Below are positions 26,207 to 35,669 of a stretch of 50,619 bases of DNA, piece by piece. The position numbers and the translations under genes are program-made. Each line of letters begins with the position of its first letter. Position 1 is the stretch's first letter. This DNA is from Planctomycetota bacterium. GTDB lineage: Bacteria; Planctomycetota; UBA8108; UBA1146; JAJFFE01. Under the pieces are notes generated by a model that searched no databases, was not told the DNA's origin, and saw nothing but the letters and a program-made list of their open reading frames with translations. The stretch is taken from positions 1 to 50,619 of the forward strand of contig JAJFFE010000116.1 of NCBI GenBank assembly GCA_021776775.1, read 5' to 3'.

Positions 26207-27166
26207 ATGAGTGAGCGCACCCGCCTAGGAGCGTTCGTCTTCGACCCCGACTCCGGGCAGTTGACGGGCAACGGAAACGGTGCCGAGGCGGACGTACGGA
26301 AGCTGCCGCCGCAGCCGGCACGTCTGCTCCGCTTGCTGGTGGCTCGGTATCCCGACGTCGTAAGTCGCGAGACGATCCGCGACGCCGTCTGGGGTGACGC
26401 CCCCGTCGACTTCGATCGAAGCCTGCACTTCTGCGTGCGCCAGATTCGCGTCGCATTCGACGAGTCGGCGACCGCACCGACGTACATCGAAACCCTGCCT
26501 CGCCGCGGCTATCGCTGGCTAGTTCGACCGGAGCCGGTTGCCGCGGATCCACCGCCGGACAATTCCTTGGATGCGGTCCCGTCGATCGAAGATGACGACC
26601 CAAGTCCGAACGAGCCGCCGCCAGAGTTTGCCCACACTCTGCCGGACCACACTCTGCCGGCCCCCACTCTGCCGGCCCCCACTAGAACGGCAGTGCGTCG
26701 GCAGCTGGCGTTGGTCGGGATCGTACTGGCGCTGATCCTTGTTGCGATCGGGTTCGCCATCCAACCTTTCGGCGCGATCCCTGCCGCCGCCGAGCCGAGC
26801 TACCGGGTTGCGGTGATGCCCTTGCTACCGAGCGGAGAGAGCGCCTTTGCCGGAAGCCACATGGCGGAAGCGGTGCTCGAGTCGTTGAGCGGCACGCCGC
26901 CGATCGAGATCGCGGTCATCGGGCCATCGACGACGACCTCGTACCAAACTCAGCCGAACCCGCTGCAACACGTAGTGGCCGAATTGAACGTCGACTACGT
27001 GATCAACGCGCGGTTCTCTCGCAAGGAAGATCGCGATCGCGTGTTGATCGAGATCGTGCAAGCCGACGGGGCGCACGTCTGGGTTCAGTCGTTCGATGAA
27101 TCGGTAGAGCCATCCGTCATCGTCGCCACTCTAGTGACGGCTCTCCTGAACCTCTTGAAGAGGTAG
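26207..27166 (+). CDS. CadC/ToxR-like membrane-tethered winged-helix regulator
   Basis: 319-residue one-component regulator. Residues ~5-107 are an OmpR/PhoB-type winged helix (PPQPARLLRLLVARYPDVVS, RETIRDAVWGDAPVDFDRSL, the TYIETLPRRGYRWLV wing). A Pro/Asp linker contains a repeated HTLPD/HTLPA/PTLPA segment (~143-158) encoded by a 15-bp tandem repeat. One membrane helix is at ~167-186 (LALVGIVLALILVAIGFAI). Residues ~198-319 are a periplasmic domain that looks like the TolB-N/FlgO-type domain often following such regulators (YRVAVMPLLPSGESAFAGSH, LNVDYVINARFSR, DGAHVWVQSFD). This is the CadC/ToxR layout: DNA binding in the cytoplasm, sensing outside. It follows the ankyrin gene closely. Target genes are unknown. 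The ribosome-binding site is weak. Confidence 0.88.
   Translation: MSERTRLGAFVFDPDSGQLTGNGNGAEADVRKLPPQPARLLRLLVARYPDVVSRETIRDAVWGDAPVDFDRSLHFCVRQIRVAFDESATAPTYIETLPRRGYRWLVRPEPVAADPPPDNSLDAVPSIEDDDPSPNEPPPEFAHTLPDHTLPAPTLPAPTRTAVRRQLALVGIVLALILVAIGFAIQPFGAIPAAAEPSYRVAVMPLLPSGESAFAGSHMAEAVLESLSGTPPIEIAVIGPSTTTSYQTQPNPLQHVVAELNVDYVINARFSRKEDRDRVLIEIVQADGAHVWVQSFDESVEPSVIVATLVTALLNLLKR
26633..26683 (+). repeat. 15-bp in-frame tandem repeat
   Basis: Three 15-bp units (CACACTCTGCCGGAC and variants) plus a 6-bp partial unit lie inside the CadC-like gene and encode the Thr-Leu-Pro linker repeats. The unit is a multiple of three, so copy-number change would alter linker length without breaking the frame. 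Confidence 0.85.
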
Positions 27167-27338
27167 CCGAGTCGTCGAGCTCGGTCGCATGGACACGGCG
27201 GCGGTCAAAGCCGGGTTCACGCGCCTTCCCAAGATTCGGTTGGCGGGTGGGGCAGCGGAGTTCGGCATCTCTCTGCGCGTCTCTGTCAGGCAGTGTCACG
27301 GTTCGACGCCCGGTCGGCCTACGAAAATGAGGATCCCC

Positions 27339-29792
27339 ATGCCATTCGAACTCTGGCGAGCCTGTCTCGCGATCACCGTCACTCTGACGATCTCGGTCGC
27401 TCCGATCGCCGTCACACCGATCGCGGCGCAAGAGCCCGAGTACCAGGTCACCCTCATCGAGTACGACGGCCCGGGTCTTCCCCCGTTCAACATGGTGGCG
27501 ACCGCCATCAACGAGGCTGGAGTGGTGGTCGGTTGGGCGCAGTTCTCCCTGCCGGCGTTCACCACCCGCGCGTGGGTCTGGACCGCGACCTCCGGAATGC
27601 AGCTGCTCCCCGTCTACTCGGGCGGCACCGCGGCGCACGACGTCAACGCAAGTGGGGTCATCGTCGGAGGTGACGGCGGTCCGTTCGGTTCCGGTTGGAT
27701 CTTCGAGAACGGACAGTTCTCGTCGATCGGCACGCTCGGGAGCGATCCCGCTAGTGAGGCCACCGGTATCAACGACGCGGGGCAAGTGTGCGGAACGTCC
27801 GTGACCATGACGATCAGCGCGCCCGATCGCGCCGTGCTCTACGAAGCGGGCGCCGGGCTCTTGACGCTGACCCCCATCGAAAGCTCCGGCGAGGCGATCA
27901 ATAATCTCGGACAGATCGCGGGATCGGCGGGCAACCAAGCGTTCCGCTGGAGTCCAGGAATCGGCATCGAGTTCTTGGGCCCTCTTCCCCCGGCGTACGA
28001 CTTTTCGTTCGCTCGCGACATCAACGATGACGGTCAAGTGACGGGATACCTGAGCGCGGCCGGAACCACGAGTCGGCGCGCGTTCCTGTACACCGACGGC
28101 GTCGGTATAGCTCAGCTCCCGACGCCGGGCGGCAACGCCATCGGGTGGGGCATGAACCGTGACGGACACGTCGTGGGTGAGGCCGATACCCCCAACACGG
28201 CGTGGGTCTGGTCTCCAACGCAAGGAGTGAGAGATCTCAGCACACTGATCGATCCCGCGCTCGCCATGCAGCTCCTGCTCGCCACCGACGTCAACGACTT
28301 CGGGATGATCGTGGCGACCACGCCCAGCCTGTTCACGCCGGGTGGTTCCATTGCGCGCGTGGCCCTGCTGACGCCGACGGGAGCGGGCTCGGTGGACGGA
28401 CCGCAGGGGCTGGACTGCGTGACGGGACCGGACTCGGTGCTCTTGTCGTGGTCCGTTCCCGCCGCCTACGACACCTTGGAAGTGGCCCGCGACGGCGAAG
28501 TCATCGCGACGCTCGATCCGACCGAGTTGTCGTTCGTCGATACTTCGGTACCGCTGGGCCCGCACACGTATCGAGTACGAGGAGAGTTCCTTGGCGGCGC
28601 AGACGTGAGCGATGCGGCGTTCTGTTCGGTCGACATCGATGGGCTACTCGCCGCGCCCGAAACGTTTACCTGCGCCGCGGACGATTCGACGGTCGAGCTG
28701 ACGTGGAGCGCTCCGGTTCCGTACGACGTGACCCGAGTGGAACGCGACGGGAATGTGATCGCCGAACTCATCGCGGGCGAGACCAGCTTCACCGACTTCG
28801 GCGTCGCGGTAGGGTTACACGAGTATCGCGTGAGCGGAGAGATCGGAGGGGTCGACTCGGTCGCGGCGACCTGCAACGTGGTGGTCGCTGCGCAGAACAC
28901 GGTGCTCGTCTACTCGCCGATCGGAGTCTCCGGCGTGTCCGGAGTGACTGACGAGTTGGTGAATGCGGGCGTCTCCTTCGTCGAGACGAACGACTTCGAC
29001 ACCGTCGACCTGACCGCGTTCGACGCCGTCTTCGCGGTGTTCGGCGTAAACCCACTGGGAGTCCCGCTTACCGTGGCCGAAGGCCAATCGCTCGCCGACT
29101 TCGTGGTGGCCGGCGGCGCGCTCTACATCGAGGGCGGGGACATTTGGGCGACGAGCGCCATCAACCCGTTTCACGCGATCGACGGAGTGTACGCAGTCTA
29201 CGCCGGCGGATCGTTCGACACCGATGAGATCGAAGGGCACGACGCTGGGCCAATTCTCGACCTCAGTCCGTTCGGCGCCATCGCCTACAGCGGTCCCGAC
29301 CAGAGCCTCGACTGGCTCGGCGCCGACTCGCCGTTCGCACACCCCCTGTGGACGAGAACCGTCAACGACGTGAACCTCGGTATGCTGTACGCACCGCCCA
29401 CGCAGGGACCGATCATCGAATGCTCGTTCCAGCTCGGCGGTATCAGCGACCCAACGACGCGATCCGACGTGTTCGCCGCGTACCTAGATGCACTCGGCGT
29501 CTCCGTGGGTCCAGGCGCGCCGCTCTTTCGAAGGGGAGACGCCAACGGCGACACCGCGGTCGACATCTCCGACGCCGTCGCACTGCTCGCCTACCTCTTC
29601 CAATCGGCCGCCGCCCTCCCGTGCGATGCCGCGGCGGACACCAACGACGACGGCGGACTAACCATCGCTGATCCCATCTCGCTGCTCACGACGCTATTCG
29701 CGGGAAGCGGACCGCTCCCCGCGCCGTACCCCGACTGCGGCGCGGATGCCACGCCGGATTCGCTGACCTGCGCGTCTTCGTCCTGCCCGTAG
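27339..29792 (+). CDS. secreted HAF-repeat, fibronectin-like, dockerin-like protein
   Basis: 817 residues. Signal peptide ~1-28 (AITVTLTISVAPIAVTPIAAQ region). Residues ~45-340 carry HAF-type repeats, an extracellular beta-propeller family: INEAGVVVGWAQF, VNASGVIVGG, INDAGQVCGT, INNLGQIAGSAG, INDDGQVTGYLS, MNRDGHVVGEA. Residues ~350-515 are two fibronectin-like modules (DSVLLSWSVPAAYDTLEVAR, STVELTWSAPVPYDVTRVER). Residues ~520-725 resemble a glutamine-amidotransferase-like Rossmann domain (NTVLVYSPIG, VAGGALYIEGGDIW) without a clear catalytic Cys. Residues ~728-800 are the dockerin-like EF-hand pair (GDANGDTAVDISDAV, DTNDDGGLTIADPI), ending ...SSSCP. ATG 27339 has GAGGA just upstream; ATG 27327 is an alternative. 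Confidence 0.87.
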   Translation: MPFELWRACLAITVTLTISVAPIAVTPIAAQEPEYQVTLIEYDGPGLPPFNMVATAINEAGVVVGWAQFSLPAFTTRAWVWTATSGMQLLPVYSGGTAAHDVNASGVIVGGDGGPFGSGWIFENGQFSSIGTLGSDPASEATGINDAGQVCGTSVTMTISAPDRAVLYEAGAGLLTLTPIESSGEAINNLGQIAGSAGNQAFRWSPGIGIEFLGPLPPAYDFSFARDINDDGQVTGYLSAAGTTSRRAFLYTDGVGIAQLPTPGGNAIGWGMNRDGHVVGEADTPNTAWVWSPTQGVRDLSTLIDPALAMQLLLATDVNDFGMIVATTPSLFTPGGSIARVALLTPTGAGSVDGPQGLDCVTGPDSVLLSWSVPAAYDTLEVARDGEVIATLDPTELSFVDTSVPLGPHTYRVRGEFLGGADVSDAAFCSVDIDGLLAAPETFTCAADDSTVELTWSAPVPYDVTRVERDGNVIAELIAGETSFTDFGVAVGLHEYRVSGEIGGVDSVAATCNVVVAAQNTVLVYSPIGVSGVSGVTDELVNAGVSFVETNDFDTVDLTAFDAVFAVFGVNPLGVPLTVAEGQSLADFVVAGGALYIEGGDIWATSAINPFHAIDGVYAVYAGGSFDTDEIEGHDAGPILDLSPFGAIAYSGPDQSLDWLGADSPFAHPLWTRTVNDVNLGMLYAPPTQGPIIECSFQLGGISDPTTRSDVFAAYLDALGVSVGPGAPLFRRGDANGDTAVDISDAVALLAYLFQSAAALPCDAAADTNDDGGLTIADPISLLTTLFAGSGPLPAPYPDCGADATPDSLTCASSSCP

Positions 29793-29910
29793 GGTGTGAC
29801 CGTACAGCGCTGATGCGGGGAGCGTTGCAGCGGTCATACATCACCGAATGTTGTCGTCGGGAGAGCGAGAGAGGGGCGGCGGGAATGGCCTGCCCGGTGA
29901 GAGCGATCGA

Positions 29911-31326
29911 TCATCCGAGAAGCTTATCGATGACCTGTCCTTTGCCATCCTTCGTCACGTAGAACGGTCGCCCCTCGACCTCGACGCTCGTCCGCGGGGA
30001 TATCCCGCACTGCTGGAAGATCGTGGCGTGGAGATCCGTGATGGTGACCGGGTCATCGATCGTCTTGCACGGCCGTTCGTCCGCGGTGCGCCCGTGCACG
30101 TTGCCGCGCTTCACTCCTCCCCCGAAGAGCAAGACCGATCCGGCCGCTGTAAAGTGGCGGTGCAGCCCGTAGAACTTCTCGTCTTCGATCGTCGTCGGTT
30201 GATCGACCTGGTGTTTGACTGGCTTGTCGCTCTTACCTTCCACCAGCGCGTCGCGACTGAACTCGGTAGCGACCACGATCAGGGTTCGATCGAGCAGTCC
30301 ACGCTCTTCGAGATCGAGCACCAGTTGCGCGATGGGCCGATCGATCTCCTGCTTCATCTTGCGCATGCGGGTGTGACCGTGGTCGTGCGTGTCGAAGCCC
30401 AGAAACGGAACGTACTCCGTCGTCACTTCGATGAACCGGGCGCCGGACTCGGTCAATCGTCTCGCCAGCAAACAGCCGCGACCGAAGCGACCGGTGTCGT
30501 ACTTCTGACGCGTCGCCAGCGGCTCCTTCTCGAGATCGAACGCGGCCGCTGCGTCGCTGTCGAGCAACGCGTGCGCATTGTCGATAGAACGACGCAACGA
30601 CTCTCGCTGTAGCCCCTCGGGCACCGAGCTGGCCTTCACGATTCTCTCGTACGCTTTCAACCGAGCTCGGAACCGCTCCTTGGTCATACCCGCGGGCGGA
30701 CGCACGGTTTGAATCGCCCGTTCGGGGGAAGGGATCATGAACGGGCCGTGCTCGCTGCCCAAGAATCCCGCCGTATGAAACGCCTTCAGTTCCTCGCCCT
30801 CGCCGACGTTCAACCGTTGGCCGATGTCGATGAACGCGGGCAACGCCGGATTGTTTCGGCCACGCTGGGCGGCGATCCACGCGCCGATATGCGGAGCGGT
30901 CACCGTGAGCGGCGGTTCGTAACCGGTATGCCAGTGGTACTGGTGACGCGAGTGAAGAATGAATCCGAGATCCGCGCCGATCTGAGTGCGAATCACCGTC
31001 CCTCGGTCCATGACGCGACCGATGTTCTCGAGCCCTTCGCTGAACTCCAAACCGTCGACCACGGTAGGACGCGACGGGAACGTGGACAACACGCGATTCG
31101 AATCGAGCCCCTTCTCGTACGGCACGTAACGCTTCGGATCGAACGTGTCGGTACTCGCCATGCCGCCCGCCATCCACAACAGGATCACGGTTTCGACGCG
31201 CGGTGGGATGGTCGGCCCCGTGAGCGACTCGTCGGCCCACGTCGACAACGGATGAGCCAGGCCGGCAAGAGTCGCGGCGCTCGCCGTCTTCAAGAAGTCT
31301 CGTCGTGTGAAGTCCGTCGGTCTCAT
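29911..31326 (-). CDS. DUF1501 family protein (Tat-exported, sulfatase-like fold)
   Basis: 471-residue protein of the DUF1501 family, distantly related to sulfatases/alkaline phosphatases and greatly expanded in planctomycetes. It starts with a twin-arginine signal (FTRRDFLKTASAATLAGLAH). Diagnostic stretches: VETVILLWMAGGMASTDTFD with the metal-site Asp, LGSEHGPFMIPSP, GCLLARRLTESGARFIEVTT, FDTHDHGHTRMRKMKQEIDR, ERGLLDRTLIVVATEFSRDA, and near the end TITDLHATIFQQCGISP. The substrate is unknown. It begins 8 bp after the stop of the DUF1549/DUF1553 gene, with which it forms the usual two-gene operon. It probably acts outside the cytoplasmic membrane. No strong terminator is seen after it. Confidence 0.92.
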   Translation of the reverse strand: MRPTDFTRRDFLKTASAATLAGLAHPLSTWADESLTGPTIPPRVETVILLWMAGGMASTDTFDPKRYVPYEKGLDSNRVLSTFPSRPTVVDGLEFSEGLENIGRVMDRGTVIRTQIGADLGFILHSRHQYHWHTGYEPPLTVTAPHIGAWIAAQRGRNNPALPAFIDIGQRLNVGEGEELKAFHTAGFLGSEHGPFMIPSPERAIQTVRPPAGMTKERFRARLKAYERIVKASSVPEGLQRESLRRSIDNAHALLDSDAAAAFDLEKEPLATRQKYDTGRFGRGCLLARRLTESGARFIEVTTEYVPFLGFDTHDHGHTRMRKMKQEIDRPIAQLVLDLEERGLLDRTLIVVATEFSRDALVEGKSDKPVKHQVDQPTTIEDEKFYGLHRHFTAAGSVLLFGGGVKRGNVHGRTADERPCKTIDDPVTITDLHATIFQQCGISPRTSVEVEGRPFYVTKDGKGQVIDKLLG

Positions 31327-31334
31327 GGTGTCTT

Positions 31335-33704
31335 CTATCGAATGAACTGAAAGTCAGGGTGAACGAGAACGATCCAGAGTAGATCAGCCACCGCTTCGGC
31401 CGTCGGTTCGCTTCCGAGGAGTTCCAGCGCGATCTCTCGCTCTGCGGGATTCGGCCGACGACCGAACCCCAGTCGAAACACACCGTCGACGATGGACGTC
31501 GCTTCGTCATGCTTCGCCATCCAGAACGCGCCGCCGGCGAGCAACCTCTCGTGAAGCATCGCTCCGTTGACCAGTTCCAGGGCCTGCAACGTGGTGGGTC
31601 GTTCGTCGCGACAGGTGACGACCTGCTCACGATTGGGGCGACCCAGCGCCGTGAGCAGCCGATCGTTGGCCACCAGCGCTGCCCGCACGGGACGAGAGCC
31701 GCGACGCGCGAGGGCGGCAAACCGACCGCCCAGGTTCCAGCCGTTCGCCTCGCCGACGACCTGCGCCAACTGCGACTCGGACTCGTTGTCTCCCAAGAGC
31801 GTCGTTCGCCAGGTAGCATCGCTAACAATGACCGTCGACGCCTCGCCCTGGTCGGTGATCAAGATCAGCGCGAGACCGGCCGGGCCCGGCGAAATGTTCG
31901 TGCCGACGACCCGCAACGTGTTCGCGCCGGATCGAATCCATGGGCTCACGTCGGCAAGAACGGGCTTCGTCCACTCCTTGCTCGACACCACCGCGTGGCC
32001 GTTCAACTCGAGTTCGAACTCGTTGTCGCAGGTGGCGATGACCCGTGCAGACGTCGGCGCCGCGGTCAGGTCGAACGTCTTGGTGAACTCGACGGTCTCG
32101 CGGGCGACGTTCTTCGCGTCGGGCACCGGCCGCCAGATCCAACGCAACTTCGAGAGTTCGTCGGAGCCGCCGATCCCTGGCAGCGCGGCCGAGATCATCC
32201 CCGGTTCGGTCGCGGTCAACGTGCTGACGGCGTCGACGAATTGCTCGGCCGACAAGCGGCGGGCGAGCGGCCCTCGAAACGCGCGAATCCCCGCCCCGAC
32301 GGTAAGCTCCTCTGGCCGGGACGGACGTTGATACGCCTGTGACGTCAAGATGCGCTTCAACAAGTGACGTTGGTCGTAACCGCTGGCCACGAAGTCGTTG
32401 GCCAGCCAGTCGAGAAGATCGGAATCAAACGCAGGTTGATCGAGGTCGTCGACCGGTGCCACCATGCCAACCCCGAGCAGTCGATCCCAAATGCGGTTCA
32501 CCCACGTCCGCGCAAACCGGCCGTTGCGAGGATCGACCACCAAGTTCGCGACTTCCTTCAATCGTGTCGCGCGGTCGGCGCCCGGCGTCAACTCACCCAA
32601 TTCGCGGAACAAGAACGACGGAGTCGCCGGCTTGCCGAGGGGACGATCGCACCGGTGTTGCTCGAGCGGCTCCTCCGAAAACGCGGCGGCGAAACCGTAG
32701 GCGTCGGACAGCTTCCAGTAGTTGACGAAGCTATCGTGACACGAGGCGCACTTGAGATTCGTGCCGAGGAAGACCTGCGCGACGTTCTGCGCCGCTTGCA
32801 TGGCGGGACGCTGACTCTCGTTGACAACACCGCGCCACCGAATCCCCGCGATGAACCCTTCGGAGCCGGGAACCGGATCGATGAGCTCGCGAACGAAGCG
32901 GTCCATCGACACATTGTCGTGGAGCGACCGGTACAGCCATGCGGTGACCGAACGCCGACCGCCGTCGATATACCCGGTGCCGCGATCGTCGTTGCGCAGA
33001 AGATCGCTGAAGAACGTAAGCCAGTGTTCGGCGAAACCCACGCGATCGTCGAGCAGCCGATCGACGAGCTGGGCCCGTTTGTCCAGAGCGGTCGAGTTCA
33101 CGAACGCATCGAGCGCGTCGGGCGGCGGAAGCAGCCCTATGGTGTCGAACCAGACTCGACGCGCAAAGACGCGGTCGCTCACGATCTCCTGCGGCGCTTC
33201 GAAGCCGACTCGTATGGCGTGCGCGGCAAGCAGTCGATCGATCGCATGCCCTTGGCCAATCGGAAGCGTCACGTCGCGCGGCGCCAGCGGCGCCCGTCGC
33301 CAGTTCGTGAACGCGAACCCGTTGGGCCACGGCACTCCGGCGTCGATCCAACGCTCGATGGTACGGATCTCGGTGGTGTTGAGCGGTTCCCCATCTTGCG
33401 GCATACGTTCGTCGGCGTCGTCACTACGGATCAACTCGACCAGTAGACTGTTGGCGCTGTCAGCCACCACCACCGCCGGGCCGGACAGCCCCCCGGCCAT
33501 GAGACGCTCGCGCGTGTCGATCGAGAAACCACCCTTGGTCTGATGACCCGAGTGGCAACGCGTGCAGCGCCGCAGAATCGGCTCGACCTCGGTCGCGAAG
33601 TCTGGCGCGTCGGTCCGCGACGCCCCGGCTGTCGGACCATCCAACTGAGAAGCCGGAACTCCGAACGCGAGCGACCCGAGAAACAGGAGCAACGCAGTGC
33701 GCAT
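31335..33704 (-). CDS. PSCyt1/DUF1549/DUF1553 cytochrome-type protein
   Basis: 789-residue exported protein of the planctomycete cytochrome family. Signal peptide ~1-18. The PSCyt1 heme domain is at ~25-125 with the c-type site CTRCH and distal Met candidates (ERMPQDGEPLN). DUF1549/PSCyt2 is at ~145-340 (VFARRVWFDTIGLLPPPDAL, FAEHWLTFFSDLLRNDD), including a second CASCH. DUF1553/PSD1 follows (~385-460 RFARTWVNRIWDRLLGVGMV, and the end). A lectin-like insertion lies near 560-660 (EFELELNGHAVVSSKEW). I chose ATG 33704 because GGAGG sits 5 nt upstream; a TTG four codons earlier is less likely. It is co-transcribed with DUF1501. A role in extracytoplasmic redox or polysaccharide breakdown is suspected for the family. 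Confidence 0.92.
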   Translation of the reverse strand: MRTALLLFLGSLAFGVPASQLDGPTAGASRTDAPDFATEVEPILRRCTRCHSGHQTKGGFSIDTRERLMAGGLSGPAVVVADSANSLLVELIRSDDADERMPQDGEPLNTTEIRTIERWIDAGVPWPNGFAFTNWRRAPLAPRDVTLPIGQGHAIDRLLAAHAIRVGFEAPQEIVSDRVFARRVWFDTIGLLPPPDALDAFVNSTALDKRAQLVDRLLDDRVGFAEHWLTFFSDLLRNDDRGTGYIDGGRRSVTAWLYRSLHDNVSMDRFVRELIDPVPGSEGFIAGIRWRGVVNESQRPAMQAAQNVAQVFLGTNLKCASCHDSFVNYWKLSDAYGFAAAFSEEPLEQHRCDRPLGKPATPSFLFRELGELTPGADRATRLKEVANLVVDPRNGRFARTWVNRIWDRLLGVGMVAPVDDLDQPAFDSDLLDWLANDFVASGYDQRHLLKRILTSQAYQRPSRPEELTVGAGIRAFRGPLARRLSAEQFVDAVSTLTATEPGMISAALPGIGGSDELSKLRWIWRPVPDAKNVARETVEFTKTFDLTAAPTSARVIATCDNEFELELNGHAVVSSKEWTKPVLADVSPWIRSGANTLRVVGTNISPGPAGLALILITDQGEASTVIVSDATWRTTLLGDNESESQLAQVVGEANGWNLGGRFAALARRGSRPVRAALVANDRLLTALGRPNREQVVTCRDERPTTLQALELVNGAMLHERLLAGGAFWMAKHDEATSIVDGVFRLGFGRRPNPAEREIALELLGSEPTAEAVADLLWIVLVHPDFQFIR

Positions 33705-34006
33705 GGACACCTCCAACGAACGAGGCTAATCCGCTCGGCCAGTGGCGACAAGTCGATGGGACGAGCGGACACCCGTGTCTCGCAGCTCGAGCACTGCGTG
33801 GGCCGCGAGGAGCTCGTGATCCGCCGCTTGATTCCGATAACTGTTCAAAGTCAACAGTCTCTGAAGCCCAGCGACCGATACATCGCGTAGTTCGCGTCAC
33901 ATTCGTGTAGCCGGTTTTTGGGGTCTTGTTATCCGATCGGGCGACTCTCGACGGCCATCCCGAAGCGACTAGGCACGCGATGCGCGCGTCGAGAAAAGTA
34001 GGACAG
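33705..34006. promoter_or_regulatory. 302-bp divergent intergenic region
   Basis: It separates the divergent cytochrome operon and hybrid kinase gene, so it must hold both promoters. On the minus strand a TTGACT occurs at about 33851, but no good -10 box follows at the right distance. No gene is seen. Confidence 0.35.
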
Positions 34007-35653
34007 ATGATTCGGGTCTTGATCGTCGACGACTGCCAGTTGGATCGCGAACGGGTACGCCGTGCCCTCACGAAGTCCAGTTCGTTCAGCTGTGAGTTCC
34101 TAGAAGCGTCGAACGCCGCCGAAGGGCTGGAGACGTATCGGACGACGCAGCCGGACGTCATGTTCCTCGACTACCGATTACCCGACATGGACGGCTTGGA
34201 GTTCCTGCGCGAGTTGAACGGCGACGAAGCGGTGGGTGTGCTCCCGATCATCATGCTGACTGGGGATTCGAGCGAAACGGTGGCGATCGACGCCATGAAA
34301 CTCGGCGCGCTCGACTATCTCAACAAAGGTGAACTCGTCTCGGACAGCATTCGGATGTCGACCACTCATGTGATTCAGCGCATGCAAGCGATCCGTGAAG
34401 GGAAAGAGAGTCGACTCCAACTGGAGCGCGCCATCGATCGCGCCCGGGCCTCGAGTGAATCGAAGAGCCAGTTCTTGGCAAACATGAGCCATGAGATTCG
34501 CACTCCGATGACGGCGATCGTCGGCTTCGCAGAGAACCTCCTCGAATACGATCTCACGGAGGAAGAGTCCGACCTGGCGCTGAAGACTATCGTCGACAAC
34601 GGGCGTTACCTCCTGGGGCTGATCAACGACATTCTCGACCTCTCCAAAGTCGAGGCCAACCGGATCGAGTTGGAGTTGATCGAGTTCTCCCCCCGCGCGC
34701 TGCTCGAGGAGATTCAAACCCTCATCTCTCCTCGCGCGGAGGCACGCGGCTTGACACTCAACGTGCAAAGCGCGAACAACCTCCCGACCGTCATCGAGAG
34801 TGATCCGACTCGAATCCGCCAGATCCTGATCAACCTGCTGTCGAACGCAATCAAGTTCTCGACCGAAGGCGAGATCCTGCTATTGGTGCACTTCGAACGC
34901 ATCGGAGATAACGAAGGCAATATCGTCTGCTCCGTGGCCGACTCAGGAATAGGGATCACCGAAGAACAACTGACGCGCCTCTTTCAGCCCTTCTCGCAAG
35001 CAGACGGATCGACAACCCGCAAATACGGGGGGACCGGGCTGGGTCTGAGTATCTCCAAGCGATTGGCCGACTTGCTCGGTGGGGATCTAGCGGTGAGAAG
35101 CCAAGCGAATCGCGGCAGCGTGTTTCGTCTCATGGTGCCAACGAAGACCGGAGCCGGGGCGGAGTACGTCGATTGGGAACACTTCGGGCCGACAGAGATC
35201 ACCACCGAGCCCACGACCTCTCATCTCCCGGCCTTGAACGCACGGGTCCTGATCGCGGAAGACGTCGACGCGAATCAGCGGCTGATTCGATTCATTCTGG
35301 AGAAGGCGGGAGCTACCGTCACCGTCGTGGACAACGGTCGAGCGGCTGTAGACGCGTTCACCGCTGCTGAAGAATCGCAGGAGCCGTTCGACCTCGTTTT
35401 GATGGACACGCAAATGCCGATCATGGACGGCCACGAGGCGGCGCGTCTCCTTCGCGATCACAATTCGTCGGTTCCGATCATCGCGTTGACTGCCAACGCA
35501 ATGGACGTAGACCAACGTCGCTGTATCGTGGCCGGCTGCAACGTCGTCATCACCAAACCTATCGATCGACACCGACTGCTACGCACATTGGTCGAGGCGC
35601 TGGAAACGGACTTCGACGCTCCGATCGGCCTTCCTCAGACCGATCTCGGCTAG
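34007..35653 (+). CDS. hybrid histidine kinase, REC-HisKA-HATPase-REC (PhcR-like layout)
   Basis: 548-residue soluble signalling protein. Residues 1-118 are a receiver domain (acidic D8/D9, phospho-acceptor D55, T85, K107). A coiled-coil linker leads to HisKA with the phospho-His at ~162 (FLANMSHEIRTPMTAIVGF), then the HATPase with N box (LINLLSNAIKFS), DSGIG and GGTGLGLSI (~260-385). A second receiver is at ~415-535 with acceptor D467 (VLMDTQMPIMDGHEA). No membrane or PAS sensing segment exists, so the input is phosphotransfer to the first receiver. A receiver ahead of a kinase is the layout of PhcR in Ralstonia. It is convergent with a PhcB-like methyltransferase 16 bp away. ATG 34007 starts exactly at the receiver domain; longer starts add unlikely sequence. 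Confidence 0.93.
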   Translation: MIRVLIVDDCQLDRERVRRALTKSSSFSCEFLEASNAAEGLETYRTTQPDVMFLDYRLPDMDGLEFLRELNGDEAVGVLPIIMLTGDSSETVAIDAMKLGALDYLNKGELVSDSIRMSTTHVIQRMQAIREGKESRLQLERAIDRARASSESKSQFLANMSHEIRTPMTAIVGFAENLLEYDLTEEESDLALKTIVDNGRYLLGLINDILDLSKVEANRIELELIEFSPRALLEEIQTLISPRAEARGLTLNVQSANNLPTVIESDPTRIRQILINLLSNAIKFSTEGEILLLVHFERIGDNEGNIVCSVADSGIGITEEQLTRLFQPFSQADGSTTRKYGGTGLGLSISKRLADLLGGDLAVRSQANRGSVFRLMVPTKTGAGAEYVDWEHFGPTEITTEPTTSHLPALNARVLIAEDVDANQRLIRFILEKAGATVTVVDNGRAAVDAFTAAEESQEPFDLVLMDTQMPIMDGHEAARLLRDHNSSVPIIALTANAMDVDQRRCIVAGCNVVITKPIDRHRLLRTLVEALETDFDAPIGLPQTDLG

Positions 35654-35669
35654 ATCACGGCGCGGGCCT

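Noticed and set aside
27117..28565. 482-codon open frame on the - strand opposite the HAF-repeat gene
   Set aside because: The translation is Arg/Gly/His-rich and featureless, typical of GC-rich antisense shadow, whereas the + strand shows a signal peptide and HAF repeats.
30233..31828. 531-codon open frame overlapping the DUF1501 and DUF1549/DUF1553 genes in another frame
   Set aside because: It spans the junction of two well-supported genes and reads as Arg/Ser-rich shadow.
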